A stretch of DNA of 64,000 bases from Vagococcus xieshaowenii (GTDB lineage: Bacteria; Bacillota; Bacilli; Lactobacillales; Vagococcaceae), in contig NZ_CP038865.1 of the NCBI RefSeq assembly GCF_004792515.1, positions 201,001 through 265,000 of the forward strand, in the 5' to 3' direction. Each line of letters starts with the position of its first letter. Position 1 is the first letter of the stretch. The notes under the pieces are model-generated. The model had not been told where the DNA came from. It saw only the letters and a list, made by a program, of their open reading frames with translations, and did no database searches. Positions 9,785 through 18,518 of this stretch are shown here, piece by piece. The position numbers and the translations under genes were made by a program.

Positions 9785-10177
9785 ATGTTACCATTATTAA
9801 TGTTAGTATTATTTGGTGTGATGATGTATTTCACAACAAGTAAACAAAAGAAACAAATGAAAGAGCATCAAGAAAAATTAGACAGTATTCAAGCAGGCGA
9901 CAAAGTTGTCACAATTGGTGGATTACACGGTGTAGTAGCGGATGTTAGAACAACAGAAGCAGGTAAAACAATTCTTATTGATTGCGAAGGTATCTATTTA
10001 GAGTTTGATCGTGCAGCAATTAAAACAATTATTCCAGGAACAGGTATGGCCAATACCGTAACTGAACCAGTAGAAGAAACAGTTGAAACTACTGAAACAG
10101 CTGTAGAAGAAATTACCGAAGTGCCAGAAGTAGCTGAGACAAACGAAGAAACGTCTCATGAGGAACCTAAGGCATAG
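9785..10177 (+). CDS. yajC: Preprotein translocase accessory subunit YajC
   Basis: A 130-residue single-span membrane protein. Residues 2-19 form the membrane helix (LPLLMLVLFGVMMYFTT). The KQKKQMKEHQEKLDSIQAGDKVVTIGGLHGVV core is the YajC signature. From about residue 90 the tail is a Glu/Thr-rich acidic extension common in lactic acid bacteria. YajC associates with SecDF and YidC around SecYEG. AGAGGTG precedes the ATG, and a TATAAT hexamer at 9753-9758 may give a promoter with a poor -35. secDF is not in this window. Confidence 0.93.
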   Translation: MLPLLMLVLFGVMMYFTTSKQKKQMKEHQEKLDSIQAGDKVVTIGGLHGVVADVRTTEAGKTILIDCEGIYLEFDRAAIKTIIPGTGMANTVTEPVEETVETTETAVEEITEVPEVAETNEETSHEEPKA

Positions 10178-10214
10178 CAGGTTTAATGTCTAGTTAAACA
10201 AAAGGGTAAAACAC

Positions 10215-10496
10215 ATGGAAAAACAATGGAATCATTTTGAACAATGGTTTTTAAACAAAGCTGTGAAACAAAAGTTAAAAGAATTTCATCGTGCAGGTTA
10301 TTTGAATGTCATTGACACTGAGATTTGGGATTATGCTGTTGAAAGAATGTGGAAGAAACAAAGTCCGTCATTTAAAGAGTGTAAGCAAGACATTGAGGCT
10401 ATAACAATTAATGATTTTTTTGATTACCAACAAGTGAAAGTGCAGATTCAAAGTGCCAAGTTTTTTGATTTCTCTGATATTCAAGATTTATTATAG
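10215..10496 (+). CDS. comN: ComN-like post-transcriptional regulator
   Basis: A 93-residue soluble protein resembling Bacillus ComN/YrzD, a post-transcriptional regulator of comER that localises with DivIVA. Supporting features are the small size, the C-terminal FFDYQQVKVQIQSAKFFDFSDIQDLL-type end, and the position directly after tgt-yajC, as in Bacillus. No catalytic motif is present. Whether it controls competence here is unknown, though coiA in this window shows at least one competence gene exists. A terminator follows. Confidence 0.75.
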   Translation: MEKQWNHFEQWFLNKAVKQKLKEFHRAGYLNVIDTEIWDYAVERMWKKQSPSFKECKQDIEAITINDFFDYQQVKVQIQSAKFFDFSDIQDLL

Positions 10497-10536
10497 TGAG
10501 AAGAAACTACTTTTTGAAGACTGATTATTCGAGATT

Positions 10537-10577
10537 AAAGAGTTGTGACAAACTTATGTCACAACTCTTTTTTTTTA
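10537..10577 (+). terminator. Intrinsic terminator after comN
   Basis: A perfect 12-pair stem (AGAGTTGTGACA with TGTCACAACTCT) has a six-base loop and is followed by nine T. Confidence 0.92.
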
Positions 10578-10705
10578 TTTTATTTTTTAACAGATTATTT
10601 TTGTATGAAAGTGCTACAAAATCAAGGATACTAATTCTTTAAGTAGAAGGATTAGTATTAAATGAAAACGGATTTATTCGTGAAAACAATAGTGATGGGC
10701 GAATA

Positions 10706-10723
10706 TTGTTAATTAAATCACAA
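10706..10723 (+). promoter_or_regulatory. Rex-like operator 1 upstream of adhE
   Basis: TTGTTAATTAAATCACAA matches the Rex consensus TTGTGA-N6-TCACAA with one mismatch. It ends eight bases before the -35 hexamer. Rex represses fermentation genes and leaves DNA when NADH is high. No rex gene is in this window. Confidence 0.6.
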
Positions 10724-10731
10724 AATAACTA

Positions 10732-10760
10732 TTTACAAGTCGTTTTTTTAAGTGTATGAT
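10732..10760 (+). promoter_or_regulatory. Promoter of adhE
   Basis: TTTACA (10732-10737), an exact 17-base spacer and TATGAT (10755-10760) form a near-consensus promoter 40 bases before the adhE start. Confidence 0.75.
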
Positions 10761-10764
10761 TACA

Positions 10765-10782
10765 TTGTGAAAAGATTAACAA
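10765..10782 (+). promoter_or_regulatory. Rex-like operator 2 at the adhE transcription start
   Basis: TTGTGAAAAGATTAACAA matches TTGTGA-N6-TCACAA with one mismatch. It covers the expected transcription start just after the -10, an ideal repressor site. Confidence 0.7.
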
Positions 10783-10799
10783 ACATTGGAGGAAACATC

Positions 10800-13397
10800 A
10801 TGGTAGATAAAAAAATGGTTGAAAAGTCTGAACAAGTAAACGTTGAAGAAATGATTAATACGTTAGTGGAAAAAGGGAATTTAGCATTGAAAGCGATGGA
10901 GGATTTCGAACAAGAAAAAGTTGATGAAATTGTTCACAAGATGGCGATTGCAGCTTTAAATGCCCATATGCCTTTAGCAAAAATGGCTGTTGAAGAAACA
11001 GGTCGTGGGGTTTATGAAGATAAAGCAATTAAAAATATGTACGCATCAGAATATATTTGGAACAACATAAAAAATGATAAAACATGTGGTGTTATTAACG
11101 AAGACCCACAACATAATTTAATTGAAATTGCCTCACCAGTTGGCGTAGTTTGTGGGGTAACCCCAACCACTAACCCAACATCTACTACTATTTTTAAAGC
11201 CTTAATTTCAATTAAAACAAGAAACCCAATTATCTTTGCATTCCATCCAAGTGCGCAAAAATCCTCAGCCGAAGCTGCACGTATTGTTAAAGAAGCAGCA
11301 ATTAAAGCAGGGGCACCTGAAGATTGTATTCAATGGATTGAACAACCGTCATTAGAGGCAACAAGCGGATTGATGAATCATCCAGGTGTGGCCATTGTAT
11401 TAGCAACAGGTGGCTCAGGTATGGTTAAGTCAGCATATTCAACTGGTAAACCAGCTTTGGGTGTAGGTCCTGGTAATACACCAGCTTATATTGAAAAAAC
11501 AGCGAAAATCAAACGTGCAGTTAACGATTTAATTGTATCTAAAACATTTGATAACGGAATGATTTGTGCATCTGAACAAGGAATCATCGTTGATAAAGAA
11601 ATCTATGATGATGTAAAAGCTGAATTTCAAGCGCACCAAGTTTACTTTGTTAAAGAAGACGAAATTGAAAAATTAGAAGCAACTGTGATGAATGAAGCGA
11701 AAACAGCGGTTAATCCTAAAGTGGTAGGAATGCCCGCAACGACTATCGCTGAATGGGCAGGCATTAAAGTGCCAGCTGGAACTAAAATTTTAATGGCAGA
11801 GCTTAAAGGAACAGGTATTGAGTACCCATTATCATTAGAAAAATTATCTCCAGTTTTAGCAATGGTGAAAGCAAACAGTCGTGAAGAAGCGCTACAGCTT
11901 TGCGAAAACATGTTAGAGTTTGGTTTAGGACATACAGCAGTTGTTCATACAGAAGACGAAGACTTACAATTACAATTCGGTTTACGCATGAAAGCTTGTC
12001 GTGTCTTAGTTAACTCACCAGCTGCTCAAGGTGGTATCGGGGACTTATACAACGAAATGATTCCATCATTAACATTAGGCTGCGGTTCTTATGGTAAAAA
12101 CTCAGTGTCTAAAAACGTTTCAGCGATTAATTTAATTAACACAAAAACAATAGCGAAAAGAAGGAATAATATGCAATGGTTTAAATTACCACCAAAAATT
12201 TATTTCGAAAAAAATTCACTTAATTATTTAGAAGATATGAAAGATGTTGAACGTGTCTTTATCGTAGCAGACCAAGGGATGGTAAATTTAGGCTACGTTA
12301 ACCGCGTGATTGAAACATTAAATCGTCGTTCTAACCCAGTTCAAGTAGAAGTGTTTGCTGATGTTGAACCAGATCCATCAAGTGAAACGGTTGAACGTGG
12401 ATTGTCTCAAATGACAACGTTTAAACCAGATACTATTATTGCCCTAGGTGGTGGTTCACCAATGGATGCAGCAAAAGGTATGTGGATGTTCTATGAACAC
12501 TCAGATGTGGAATTCTTTGGCGCAAAACAAAAATTCTTAGATATTCGTAAACGTACGTACAAAATTCCTGGTGCAGAAAAAACTAAATTCGTTGCAATCC
12601 CAACAACTTCTGGGACTGGTTCAGAAGTAACACCGTTTGCGGTTATTACTGACAGCGAAACAGGCGTGAAATACCCATTAGCTGACTACGCTTTAACACC
12701 AGATGTAGCGATTATTGACCCACAATTTGTATACTCAGTCCCTAAATCAGTAACAGCAGATACAGGGATGGACGTGTTAACGCACGCGATTGAATCTTAT
12801 GTTTCTGTTATGGCTTCAGATTACACAAGAGGTTTAAGCTTACAAGCTATCAAATTAGTGTTTGAAAACTTAGAAGATTCTTGCTTACGTCCAAATGAAG
12901 AAAACCGCGAAAAAATGCATAATGCTTCAGCTTTAGCTGGTATGGCATTTGCGAATGCTTTCTTAGGAATATGTCATTCAATCGCTCATAAATGCGGTGC
13001 AGCTTTCCATATTCCACATGGTCGTACAAATGCGATTCTATTACCACACGTGATTCGTTACAATGCAAAAGACCCATCAAAACATGCGTTGTTCCCTAAA
13101 TATGATTTCTTCCGTGCGGATGAAGATTATGCAGACATCGCTCGATTCTTAGGTCTGAAAGGTAAAACAACAGAAGAATTAGTCGAATCATTAGCTAAAG
13201 CAGTTGCAGATTTAGGTGGAAAATGTGGCATTGATATGAACTTTAAAGCACAAGGTGTGACTAAATCACAATTAGATATTCAAGTAGATGAATTAGCAGA
13301 ATTAGCTTATGAAGATCAATGTACAGGAGCAAATCCAAAAGAACCATTAATTAGTGAATTAAAAGAGATTATTATTAAAGCATATAATGGCAAATAA
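10800..13397 (+). CDS. adhE: Bifunctional acetaldehyde/alcohol dehydrogenase
   Basis: AdhE reduces acetyl-CoA to acetaldehyde and then ethanol, regenerating two NAD+ in fermentation. Residues 1 to about 450 are the aldehyde dehydrogenase domain with catalytic Cys256 (NGMICASEQ). From about 457 ([12 protein letters not shown]) an iron-dependent alcohol dehydrogenase domain follows, with [10 protein letters not shown], the THAIESYVS motif and metal-site histidines ([18 protein letters not shown]). The length of 865 residues is typical. The start at 10800 is preferred over an upstream ATG at 10752, because GGAGG lies eight bases ahead and the upstream segment overlaps the promoter. Two Rex-like operators bracket the promoter. 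Confidence 0.97.
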   Translation: MVDKKMVEKSEQVNVEEMINTLVEKGNLALKAMEDFEQEKVDEIVHKMAIAALNAHMPLAKMAVEETGRGVYEDKAIKNMYASEYIWNNIKNDKTCGVINEDPQHNLIEIASPVGVVCGVTPTTNPTSTTIFKALISIKTRNPIIFAFHPSAQKSSAEAARIVKEAAIKAGAPEDCIQWIEQPSLEATSGLMNHPGVAIVLATGGSGMVKSAYSTGKPALGVGPGNTPAYIEKTAKIKRAVNDLIVSKTFDNGMICASEQGIIVDKEIYDDVKAEFQAHQVYFVKEDEIEKLEATVMNEAKTAVNPKVVGMPATTIAEWAGIKVPAGTKILMAELKGTGIEYPLSLEKLSPVLAMVKANSREEALQLCENMLEFGLGHTAVVHTEDEDLQLQFGLRMKACRVLVNSPAAQGGIGDLYNEMIPSLTLGCGSYGKNSVSKNVSAINLINTKTIAKRRNNMQWFKLPPKIYFEKNSLNYLEDMKDVERVFIVADQGMVNLGYVNRVIETLNRRSNPVQVEVFADVEPDPSSETVERGLSQMTTFKPDTIIALGGGSPMDAAKGMWMFYEHSDVEFFGAKQKFLDIRKRTYKIPGAEKTKFVAIPTTSGTGSEVTPFAVITDSETGVKYPLADYALTPDVAIIDPQFVYSVPKSVTADTGMDVLTHAIESYVSVMASDYTRGLSLQAIKLVFENLEDSCLRPNEENREKMHNASALAGMAFANAFLGICHSIAHKCGAAFHIPHGRTNAILLPHVIRYNAKDPSKHALFPKYDFFRADEDYADIARFLGLKGKTTEELVESLAKAVADLGGKCGIDMNFKAQGVTKSQLDIQVDELAELAYEDQCTGANPKEPLISELKEIIIKAYNGK

Positions 13398-13409
13398 TTC
13401 CTAATAGCT

Positions 13410-13453
13410 AAAGAAGGAGTGAAGCATAAGTCTTCGCTCCTTCTTTATTGTTT
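13410..13453 (+). terminator. Intrinsic terminator after adhE
   Basis: AAAGAAGGAG(T)GAAG pairs with CTTCGCTCCTTCTTT around a seven-base loop; a short T-rich tail follows. Confidence 0.8.
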
Positions 13454-13555
13454 ATAGAATGATTAAGAAGAGGAATGTTTGTGGAAAAAAAATGATAAAA
13501 ATGGTAAAATATTGGAGATTGTTTTTTTTGTTTTTAAAGAACTTGAGGTGGAAAA

Positions 13556-14419
13556 GTGAAGAAATATAATGTAAGCAAAAATATGATAATTGCCATTATT
13601 TTGACCATAATTGTTGTGGTATTAATAACCGTTAGTGCGCTGCAACGTGATCGCAAAAATGAGACAAGTCTTTTTCAAGCGGTGACCAATGATTTAGTTG
13701 CGACACTGGATAAAGGTCTGTCATATCCTATTAGGGCGATTGAAAAGAGTGTTCATCTAGTAGGGGATGTATTTGGCACCTATGAAGAGAATACTCAGTT
13801 GAAAAAACGTTTGGACAGTTACGCAGAAACACAAGTAGAAAATAATCTGCTGAAGAAAGAAAATAAAGAGTTAAGAGAACAATTAACTCTAGGAGCTACA
13901 TTAACTACACAGGCAAAAGTGAATGCTAATGTGATTTCACGTTCACCAGATAATTGGCAAGATATTTTGATTATAGATCGTGGAGAAGTTGACGGATTAG
14001 AAGTAAATATGCCTGTAATGGGAGCAAAAGGATTAATTGGACGTGTTATTTCAGTTAATAAAACATCATCGAAAGTTGAGCTATTGACATCAACTAATCA
14101 AAATTCTAATTACTTCCCAGCAATGATTACAACGTCTAAAGGAGACGATGTTTTCGGATTATTAGAAGATTATGACGAGGCAACTAATCTATTCATTATA
14201 AAACAATTAAATGCTACAGAAGGCGTGAAAAAAGGAGATAAAGTCATCACCTCAGGACTAGGTTCAACGGCTCCTAAGGGATTGGTTATAGGAACAGTTG
14301 AAAAGATTGAATCCACTAATTTTGGGTTAGAAAAAGAAGTTTACGTTAAACCAGCAACCTCTTTATATGACATTTCGATTGTGACTGTTGTTAAACGCAT
14401 GGCAGGAAGTGGCGAATAA
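13556..14419 (+). CDS. mreC: Rod shape-determining protein MreC
   Basis: A 287-residue bitopic protein of the elongasome that stimulates PBP2-class synthesis of the side wall. It has a cytoplasmic N-terminus and a membrane helix at about 10-28. A coiled coil follows at about 70-110 (EENTQLKKRLDSYAETQ-type heptads), then a C-terminal double beta-barrel with the VISRSPDNWQDILIIDRG and GLIGRVISV motifs. The start is GTG at 13556 with GAGGTGG upstream. A TGGTAAAAT extended -10 lies at 13502-13510. mreD follows directly. mreB is not present here, as in ovococcoid Lactobacillales. Confidence 0.95.
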   Translation: MKKYNVSKNMIIAIILTIIVVVLITVSALQRDRKNETSLFQAVTNDLVATLDKGLSYPIRAIEKSVHLVGDVFGTYEENTQLKKRLDSYAETQVENNLLKKENKELREQLTLGATLTTQAKVNANVISRSPDNWQDILIIDRGEVDGLEVNMPVMGAKGLIGRVISVNKTSSKVELLTSTNQNSNYFPAMITTSKGDDVFGLLEDYDEATNLFIIKQLNATEGVKKGDKVITSGLGSTAPKGLVIGTVEKIESTNFGLEKEVYVKPATSLYDISIVTVVKRMAGSGE

Positions 14420-14932
14420 ATGAAAGAAAACATTGTGATTAAAATATGGTTGCCGTTTCTTTTGCTGATGGTAACGTTATTGGATAGTCAATTAAGTAAT
14501 ATTTTACGTATTGCGTTTGAGAATCAATATGTGATACTTAGTCATTTTATGTTACTAGGTTTAATCCTAGCGAGTTTGTTTTTTAATCAACGCTATATGA
14601 CGATTTTATCAATTATTTTAGGATTGATTATTGATAATTATTACTACGGTATTTTAGGAATATGGACGGTTTCTTTACCAATTACTGTTTCAATTGCGTA
14701 TTGGATTTTTAAATACATAAAACCTAGTATTCCTAGTTTGTTCCTGAGTTTGGTTATTTTTATTACACTTTTGGATTCAAGTGCCTATTTTATTCAGGTG
14801 GTTTTTGGGTTGATAGAGGGCAACTTCATTAATTTTATTGCCCGTGAGTTAGGTCCAACCTTAATTATGAATATCTTCTTTTTTGTCATACTAGCTTATC
14901 CAATCAATAAGTTATTGAATAGAAAAAGATAA
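14420..14932 (+). CDS. mreD: Rod shape-determining protein MreD
   Basis: A 170-residue integral membrane protein with about five hydrophobic segments, directly after mreC with no gap. MreD partners MreC in peripheral wall synthesis. The MreD family has little motif conservation, so the call rests on length, hydrophobicity and position between mreC and the PcsB-like hydrolase, a standard order in streptococci and enterococci. Confidence 0.9.
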   Translation: MKENIVIKIWLPFLLLMVTLLDSQLSNILRIAFENQYVILSHFMLLGLILASLFFNQRYMTILSIILGLIIDNYYYGILGIWTVSLPITVSIAYWIFKYIKPSIPSLFLSLVIFITLLDSSAYFIQVVFGLIEGNFINFIARELGPTLIMNIFFFVILAYPINKLLNRKR

Positions 14933-14946
14933 CCTTGAAATATTAT

Positions 14947-14963
14947 TGTAATATTAATATTAT
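14947..14963 (+). promoter_or_regulatory. Weak WalR-like direct repeat upstream of the NlpC/P60 gene
   Basis: TGTAAT, five bases, TATTAT fits the WalR/VicR consensus TGTWAH-N5-TGTWAH with one mismatch. Such sites commonly control PcsB/SagA-type hydrolases. The region is AT-rich, so chance is a real alternative. Confidence 0.3.
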
Positions 14964-15049
14964 ATGACTGTCACAGTAGTATGTTACTATTACTCTTGTA
15001 GATGTAGGAAAGATAAAATATATAGATAATTAATACGGGGGTAAACAGA

Positions 15050-16480
15050 GTGAAGAGACGTTTATTATCAATGTTGTTGGTAAGTACCATGGCATGCGGA
15101 AGTTTAGCATTACCAAGTACGATTCAAGCAGATGAATATGATCAAAAAATCGAAAATTCAAATAAAAAAATTAAAGAGTTAAGTGATAAGGCAGCGACAG
15201 CAGAAGCTGAATTAGCAGCTGTAAAAGCAAATATTTCAGCTATTCATGAGAAAGCTGAGAAATTACAAAAAGAGCAAGTAGCGTTAGGTAAAGAAGTGAC
15301 AACTTTAAACAAAGAAGTGAAAGAGTTGAACATCAAAATCGAAAAACGTGATGCACGTTTGAAAGACCAAGCCCGCGCTGTTCAAACAGGTGGTATGTCT
15401 TCAGGATATTTAGAAGCAGTATTATCAGCGGATAGTTTATCAGATGCTGTTACACGTGTTGCCGCTTCAGCAAAACTTGTGTCTGCAAGTAATTCTTTAT
15501 TAGAAGAGCAAGAACAAGATAAAAAGATTGTTGAAGAGAAAAAAGCTAAAACAGAAGATAAATTAAAAGAAATTCAAGCCAATGCTTCAGAACTAGAAGC
15601 ACAAAAAGGTCAATTAGTTGATCAAGAATTACAACAAACAGTGTTAGTAAATACAATTGCAGCTGAGAAGACAACTGAAGAAGGCAAAAAAGCAGAATTC
15701 ATTGCTCAAAAAGAAGAAGCAGAACGTCGTCGTGCTGAAGAAGCTCGCTTAGCTAAAGAAGCTGAAGAGCAAGCTAAAGCAGCTGCAGCAGCAGAAGCTC
15801 AAAGAGTAGCAGCAGAACAAGCAGCTGCAGAACAAGCAGCTGCAAGAGCGGTAGAAACACAAACATCTGTAAGTAATAATTTAGTGTCATCAGATGCTTC
15901 AACTACTAATGTTGTAACTGAAAGTAATACAACACAAAGTAGCACTAATAATGCTGAAAGTAGTAAAGAATCAGAAACTAATACGTCAACTGAAGATACA
16001 AGCTCAACTATTGAGACACCAGAAGTATCAGTACCGAGTGAACCAGCTCAACCAAGTGAGCCGGCAGCACCAAGTGAACCAGCTCAACCAGCTGAACCCG
16101 AAACACCAGCGCCTAGTCAATCTATTAATGCTTCAGCTATTTTAGCAGAAGCTGCTAAACATATTGGGAAACCTTATGTTTGGGGTGGTAAAGGACCAGA
16201 TGTCTTTGACTGTTCAGGTTTTACAGCTTACGTATTCCGTAAAGCCGCTGGACGTGAAATCGGTGGTTATACAGTACCTCAAGAGTCTGCAGGAACAGTG
16301 ATTCCATTATCACAAGCTCAAGCAGGAGACTTATTATTCTGGGGGCCAAGAGGTGGCACATCACACGTTGCAATTTCAACGGGTGGTACAGGTTATATCC
16401 ACGCGCCACAACCAGGTGAGTCAATCAAATATGGTTCATTCCAATATTACTCACCAGACTTTGCAGTACGTGTAAGATAA
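15050..16480 (+). CDS. Secreted NlpC/P60 peptidoglycan hydrolase, PcsB/SagA-like
   Basis: A 476-residue secreted hydrolase. Residues 1-27 form a signal peptide ending TIQADE. Residues about 29-265 form a long coiled coil, Ala/Glu-rich at its end. A Ser/Thr then Pro/Glu/Ala-rich linker covers 270-358, including repeats of PSEPAQP type. The NlpC/P60 domain (about 360-476) has catalytic Cys388 (DCSGF), His439 (SHVAIS) and His451 (YIHAP). The layout matches SagA of Enterococcus faecium and PcsB of streptococci. In PcsB the coiled coil contacts FtsEX to control cell separation; whether that holds here is inferred. The GTG start follows a GGGGGT site. It follows mreCD but has its own leader, and two terminators follow. 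Confidence 0.92.
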   Translation: MKRRLLSMLLVSTMACGSLALPSTIQADEYDQKIENSNKKIKELSDKAATAEAELAAVKANISAIHEKAEKLQKEQVALGKEVTTLNKEVKELNIKIEKRDARLKDQARAVQTGGMSSGYLEAVLSADSLSDAVTRVAASAKLVSASNSLLEEQEQDKKIVEEKKAKTEDKLKEIQANASELEAQKGQLVDQELQQTVLVNTIAAEKTTEEGKKAEFIAQKEEAERRRAEEARLAKEAEEQAKAAAAAEAQRVAAEQAAAEQAAARAVETQTSVSNNLVSSDASTTNVVTESNTTQSSTNNAESSKESETNTSTEDTSSTIETPEVSVPSEPAQPSEPAAPSEPAQPAEPETPAPSQSINASAILAEAAKHIGKPYVWGGKGPDVFDCSGFTAYVFRKAAGREIGGYTVPQESAGTVIPLSQAQAGDLLFWGPRGGTSHVAISTGGTGYIHAPQPGESIKYGSFQYYSPDFAVRVR

Positions 16481-16491
16481 TAACAATTTAG

Positions 16492-16523
16492 CTAGAGAGT
16501 CATGATTGACTCTCTAGTTTTTT
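16492..16523 (+). terminator. Intrinsic terminator after the NlpC/P60 gene
   Basis: CTAGAGAGTCA pairs perfectly with TGACTCTCTAG and is followed by six T. Confidence 0.9.
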
Positions 16524-16530
16524 AATTAAT

Positions 16531-16578
16531 AAAAGCTCTTGATTCTAAGATAAATCAGAATCAAGGGCTTATTTTTTT
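16531..16578 (+). terminator. Second tandem terminator hairpin
   Basis: AGCTCTTGATTCT pairs with AGAATCAAGGGCT and is followed by TA and seven T. It gives a backup stop after a highly expressed hydrolase gene. Confidence 0.75.
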
Positions 16579-16672
16579 GTCATGATATCAGGATGAGAGT
16601 CATGTATTAGTTTTGTTCAATAAAATACCTATTTATGTTAAGATGTTTATAATATTAATATGAGGTGATGAA

Positions 16673-17326
16673 ATGGAAAATAGGGTAATTAAATTTGGGC
16701 TAATATTGAGCATGTGTTTGTTAGTGACAGGTTGTCAAACAGCTTTACCAAAAAATCAGTTAATAAAAGAGGGGAAGATGAGGTATATAATTGCTGATCA
16801 GGAGCAAAATCCATTTGTTACATTAATACAAAATCCAGGCGGCTTGATTATAAGTCCAAATGATGAGGTGAAACAAATGACTGTATATTTTGATGTCTAT
16901 CACCAAGATAAGATAGTGAAACATGAGGAAGTTGGTAAAGTTTTCGCTGATGACTTATTTAAATTAAAAGGGACATTAGTTTGGGGAGAAACTGCAAATA
17001 ACAAGCTAAACGACTCTGATGAGCAATCTGACGATAGTAGTTATATGAATCCTTTAAGCGTAGCATTTGTAACAGAGGAAAGTAGTATTAATTTTGGGAT
17101 TCCAGATATGAGTCGTTATCAATATAATAGTTCTAGTAATTTTAGTCTATCTGATGAAATGAAACAACTGCCTACAAATCAACCTGTGATGCTTGCCATG
17201 TGGTCTAAGGGAGAGAGTTTCACAACATTTGATAATTCTCTTGAATATTTTAAGAAGGAAAACTTAAAAAATGAAGCTAGCTATTTCTTATATGTTGTAT
17301 TTTCTGATAAAGTAATAGATGATTAA
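16673..17326 (+). CDS. Predicted lipoprotein of unknown function
   Basis: A 217-residue protein with a type II signal peptide and lipobox LVTGC (lipidated Cys21), so it is expected on the outer face of the membrane. The mature part is hydrophilic, with no enzyme motif I recognise and an acidic stretch near 108-121 (NDSDEQSDDSSY). GAGGTGATGAA precedes the ATG. The last eight bases overlap a permissive upstream start of the next gene, so the two are probably cotranscribed. I do not recognise the family. Confidence 0.75.
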   Translation: MENRVIKFGLILSMCLLVTGCQTALPKNQLIKEGKMRYIIADQEQNPFVTLIQNPGGLIISPNDEVKQMTVYFDVYHQDKIVKHEEVGKVFADDLFKLKGTLVWGETANNKLNDSDEQSDDSSYMNPLSVAFVTEESSINFGIPDMSRYQYNSSSNFSLSDEMKQLPTNQPVMLAMWSKGESFTTFDNSLEYFKKENLKNEASYFLYVVFSDKVIDD

Positions 17327-17363
17327 ATCAATACGTTATGAAATACACTTAAGGAAGAAAAAT

Positions 17364-18359
17364 ATGCAAAAATCTAAAAAATTGTTACCAGGTATTATAT
17401 TATCTATCATGATAAGTATCGTTGCTCAGCTAGTAGGACGTTTTTTACCGACATTAGGAAGTGCCTTGATTGCTATATTATTAGGTATTATAGTAGGGAA
17501 TATGATAGGTCATCAAGAGTACCTCGATAAAGGAACAAAGTTTTCCGAGAGTAAATTATTAGAAATAGCGATTGCCTTAACAGGATTGACGCTTAGTTTA
17601 CAATCGATTTCACAGATTGGTATAAGTGGTGTATTGTATGTTGTTTTGCAGATGAGTGTGACCATTTTGGGCGTGATTCTAATTGGAAAACGGATGGGTT
17701 ATTCACTAGATTTTCGTTTGCTAATGGGTGCAGGAAATGGTGTGTGTGGGTCATCAGCAATTGCTACTGTCGTACCGGTTATCAGTGCTAGCGAAAAAAA
17801 TAAAGGTTTGTCTATTACCATAGTGAACTTAACAGGTACAGTGCTGATGTTGATTGCCCCGATACTATCCGGTTATTGGTTTCATGATAGTATCATAAAG
17901 TCAGGGGCCTTAATTGGTGGTAATTTACAATCGGTTGGTCAAGTTGTTGCTTCTGCAAAAATGGTCAGTGATCCCGTAACAGAAATGGCAACGGTATTCA
18001 AATTATTACGTGTCGTATTGCTAGTAGTGGTGGTCTTAGTTTTTAGTAAAATAAAAAATGTTAGTGGCGTGGAACAGTCATCTATCAAGCGACAACGTAT
18101 CAACATTCCATGGTTTATTATGGTCTTTTTCATTTTATGTGTAGCGAGTTCTACGGTGATTCATTTATCAGATGAATGGGTCCAAATAGTGAAGTGGTTG
18201 AGTAATCAATTTGAAATTATTGCGTTGGCCGCAATTGGTTTACGTGTGAATATTCATTATTTACTAAAAGAAGGACCTAAAGCGATGCTTTATGGCCTAA
18301 CTGTGGCAGTTTTTCAAATGATGACGGCATACGTTTTGATACGTCTATTATTGCCATAA
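17364..18359 (+). CDS. YeiH/UPF0324 family putative transporter
   Basis: A 331-residue polytopic membrane protein of the YeiH (UPF0324, PSE) family, often labelled 'putative sulfate exporter' without firm evidence. It shows the family motifs LGIIVGNMIG, ALTGLTLSL, GAGNGVCGSSAI and GLRVNI near the end. About nine to ten membrane segments are visible. The start at 17364 is chosen because AAGGA lies seven bases upstream. The upstream ATG at 17319 would add 15 charged residues and overlap the lipoprotein gene. The substrate is unknown. Confidence 0.85.
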   Translation: MQKSKKLLPGIILSIMISIVAQLVGRFLPTLGSALIAILLGIIVGNMIGHQEYLDKGTKFSESKLLEIAIALTGLTLSLQSISQIGISGVLYVVLQMSVTILGVILIGKRMGYSLDFRLLMGAGNGVCGSSAIATVVPVISASEKNKGLSITIVNLTGTVLMLIAPILSGYWFHDSIIKSGALIGGNLQSVGQVVASAKMVSDPVTEMATVFKLLRVVLLVVVVLVFSKIKNVSGVEQSSIKRQRINIPWFIMVFFILCVASSTVIHLSDEWVQIVKWLSNQFEIIALAAIGLRVNIHYLLKEGPKAMLYGLTVAVFQMMTAYVLIRLLLP

Positions 18360-18378
18360 TTCTTCATCTTTTATACGA

Positions 18379-18407
18379 TTGAAAATAGGTACAAATCATG
18401 ATAAAAT
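18379..18407 (+). promoter_or_regulatory. Promoter of the purine permease gene
   Basis: TTGAAA (18379-18384), an exact 17-base spacer and TAAAAT (18402-18407). The transcript would start near 18414 and run through a terminator hairpin before the gene. Confidence 0.6.
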
Positions 18408-18454
18408 GATTAAGTGAAGCGTTTTATTAAATAATTAAATAGTATATTCGTTAT

Positions 18455-18497
18455 GTATAGGTGGGTGGGCTTCTTGCTACCCGTCTATACTTTTTTT
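18455..18497 (+). terminator. Terminator or attenuator in the purine permease leader
   Basis: GTATAGGTGGGT pairs (with two G-T wobbles) with ACCCGTCTATAC and is followed by seven T. It lies between a good promoter and the permease start, 96 bases after the stop of the YeiH-type gene. It could end the upstream operon, attenuate the permease transcript, or both. Confidence 0.75.
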
Positions 18498-18518
18498 GTG
18501 CGATGAAAGGAGAAAAGG

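Noticed and set aside
13556..16480. mreB expected with mreCD
   Set aside because: No actin-like gene is present on either strand. mreCD without mreB is normal in ovococcoid relatives.
18421..18500. Purine riboswitch upstream of the purine permease
   Set aside because: The conserved loop and junction segments (for example TTTCTACC and CCGTAAA) are missing. Only a terminator hairpin can be supported.
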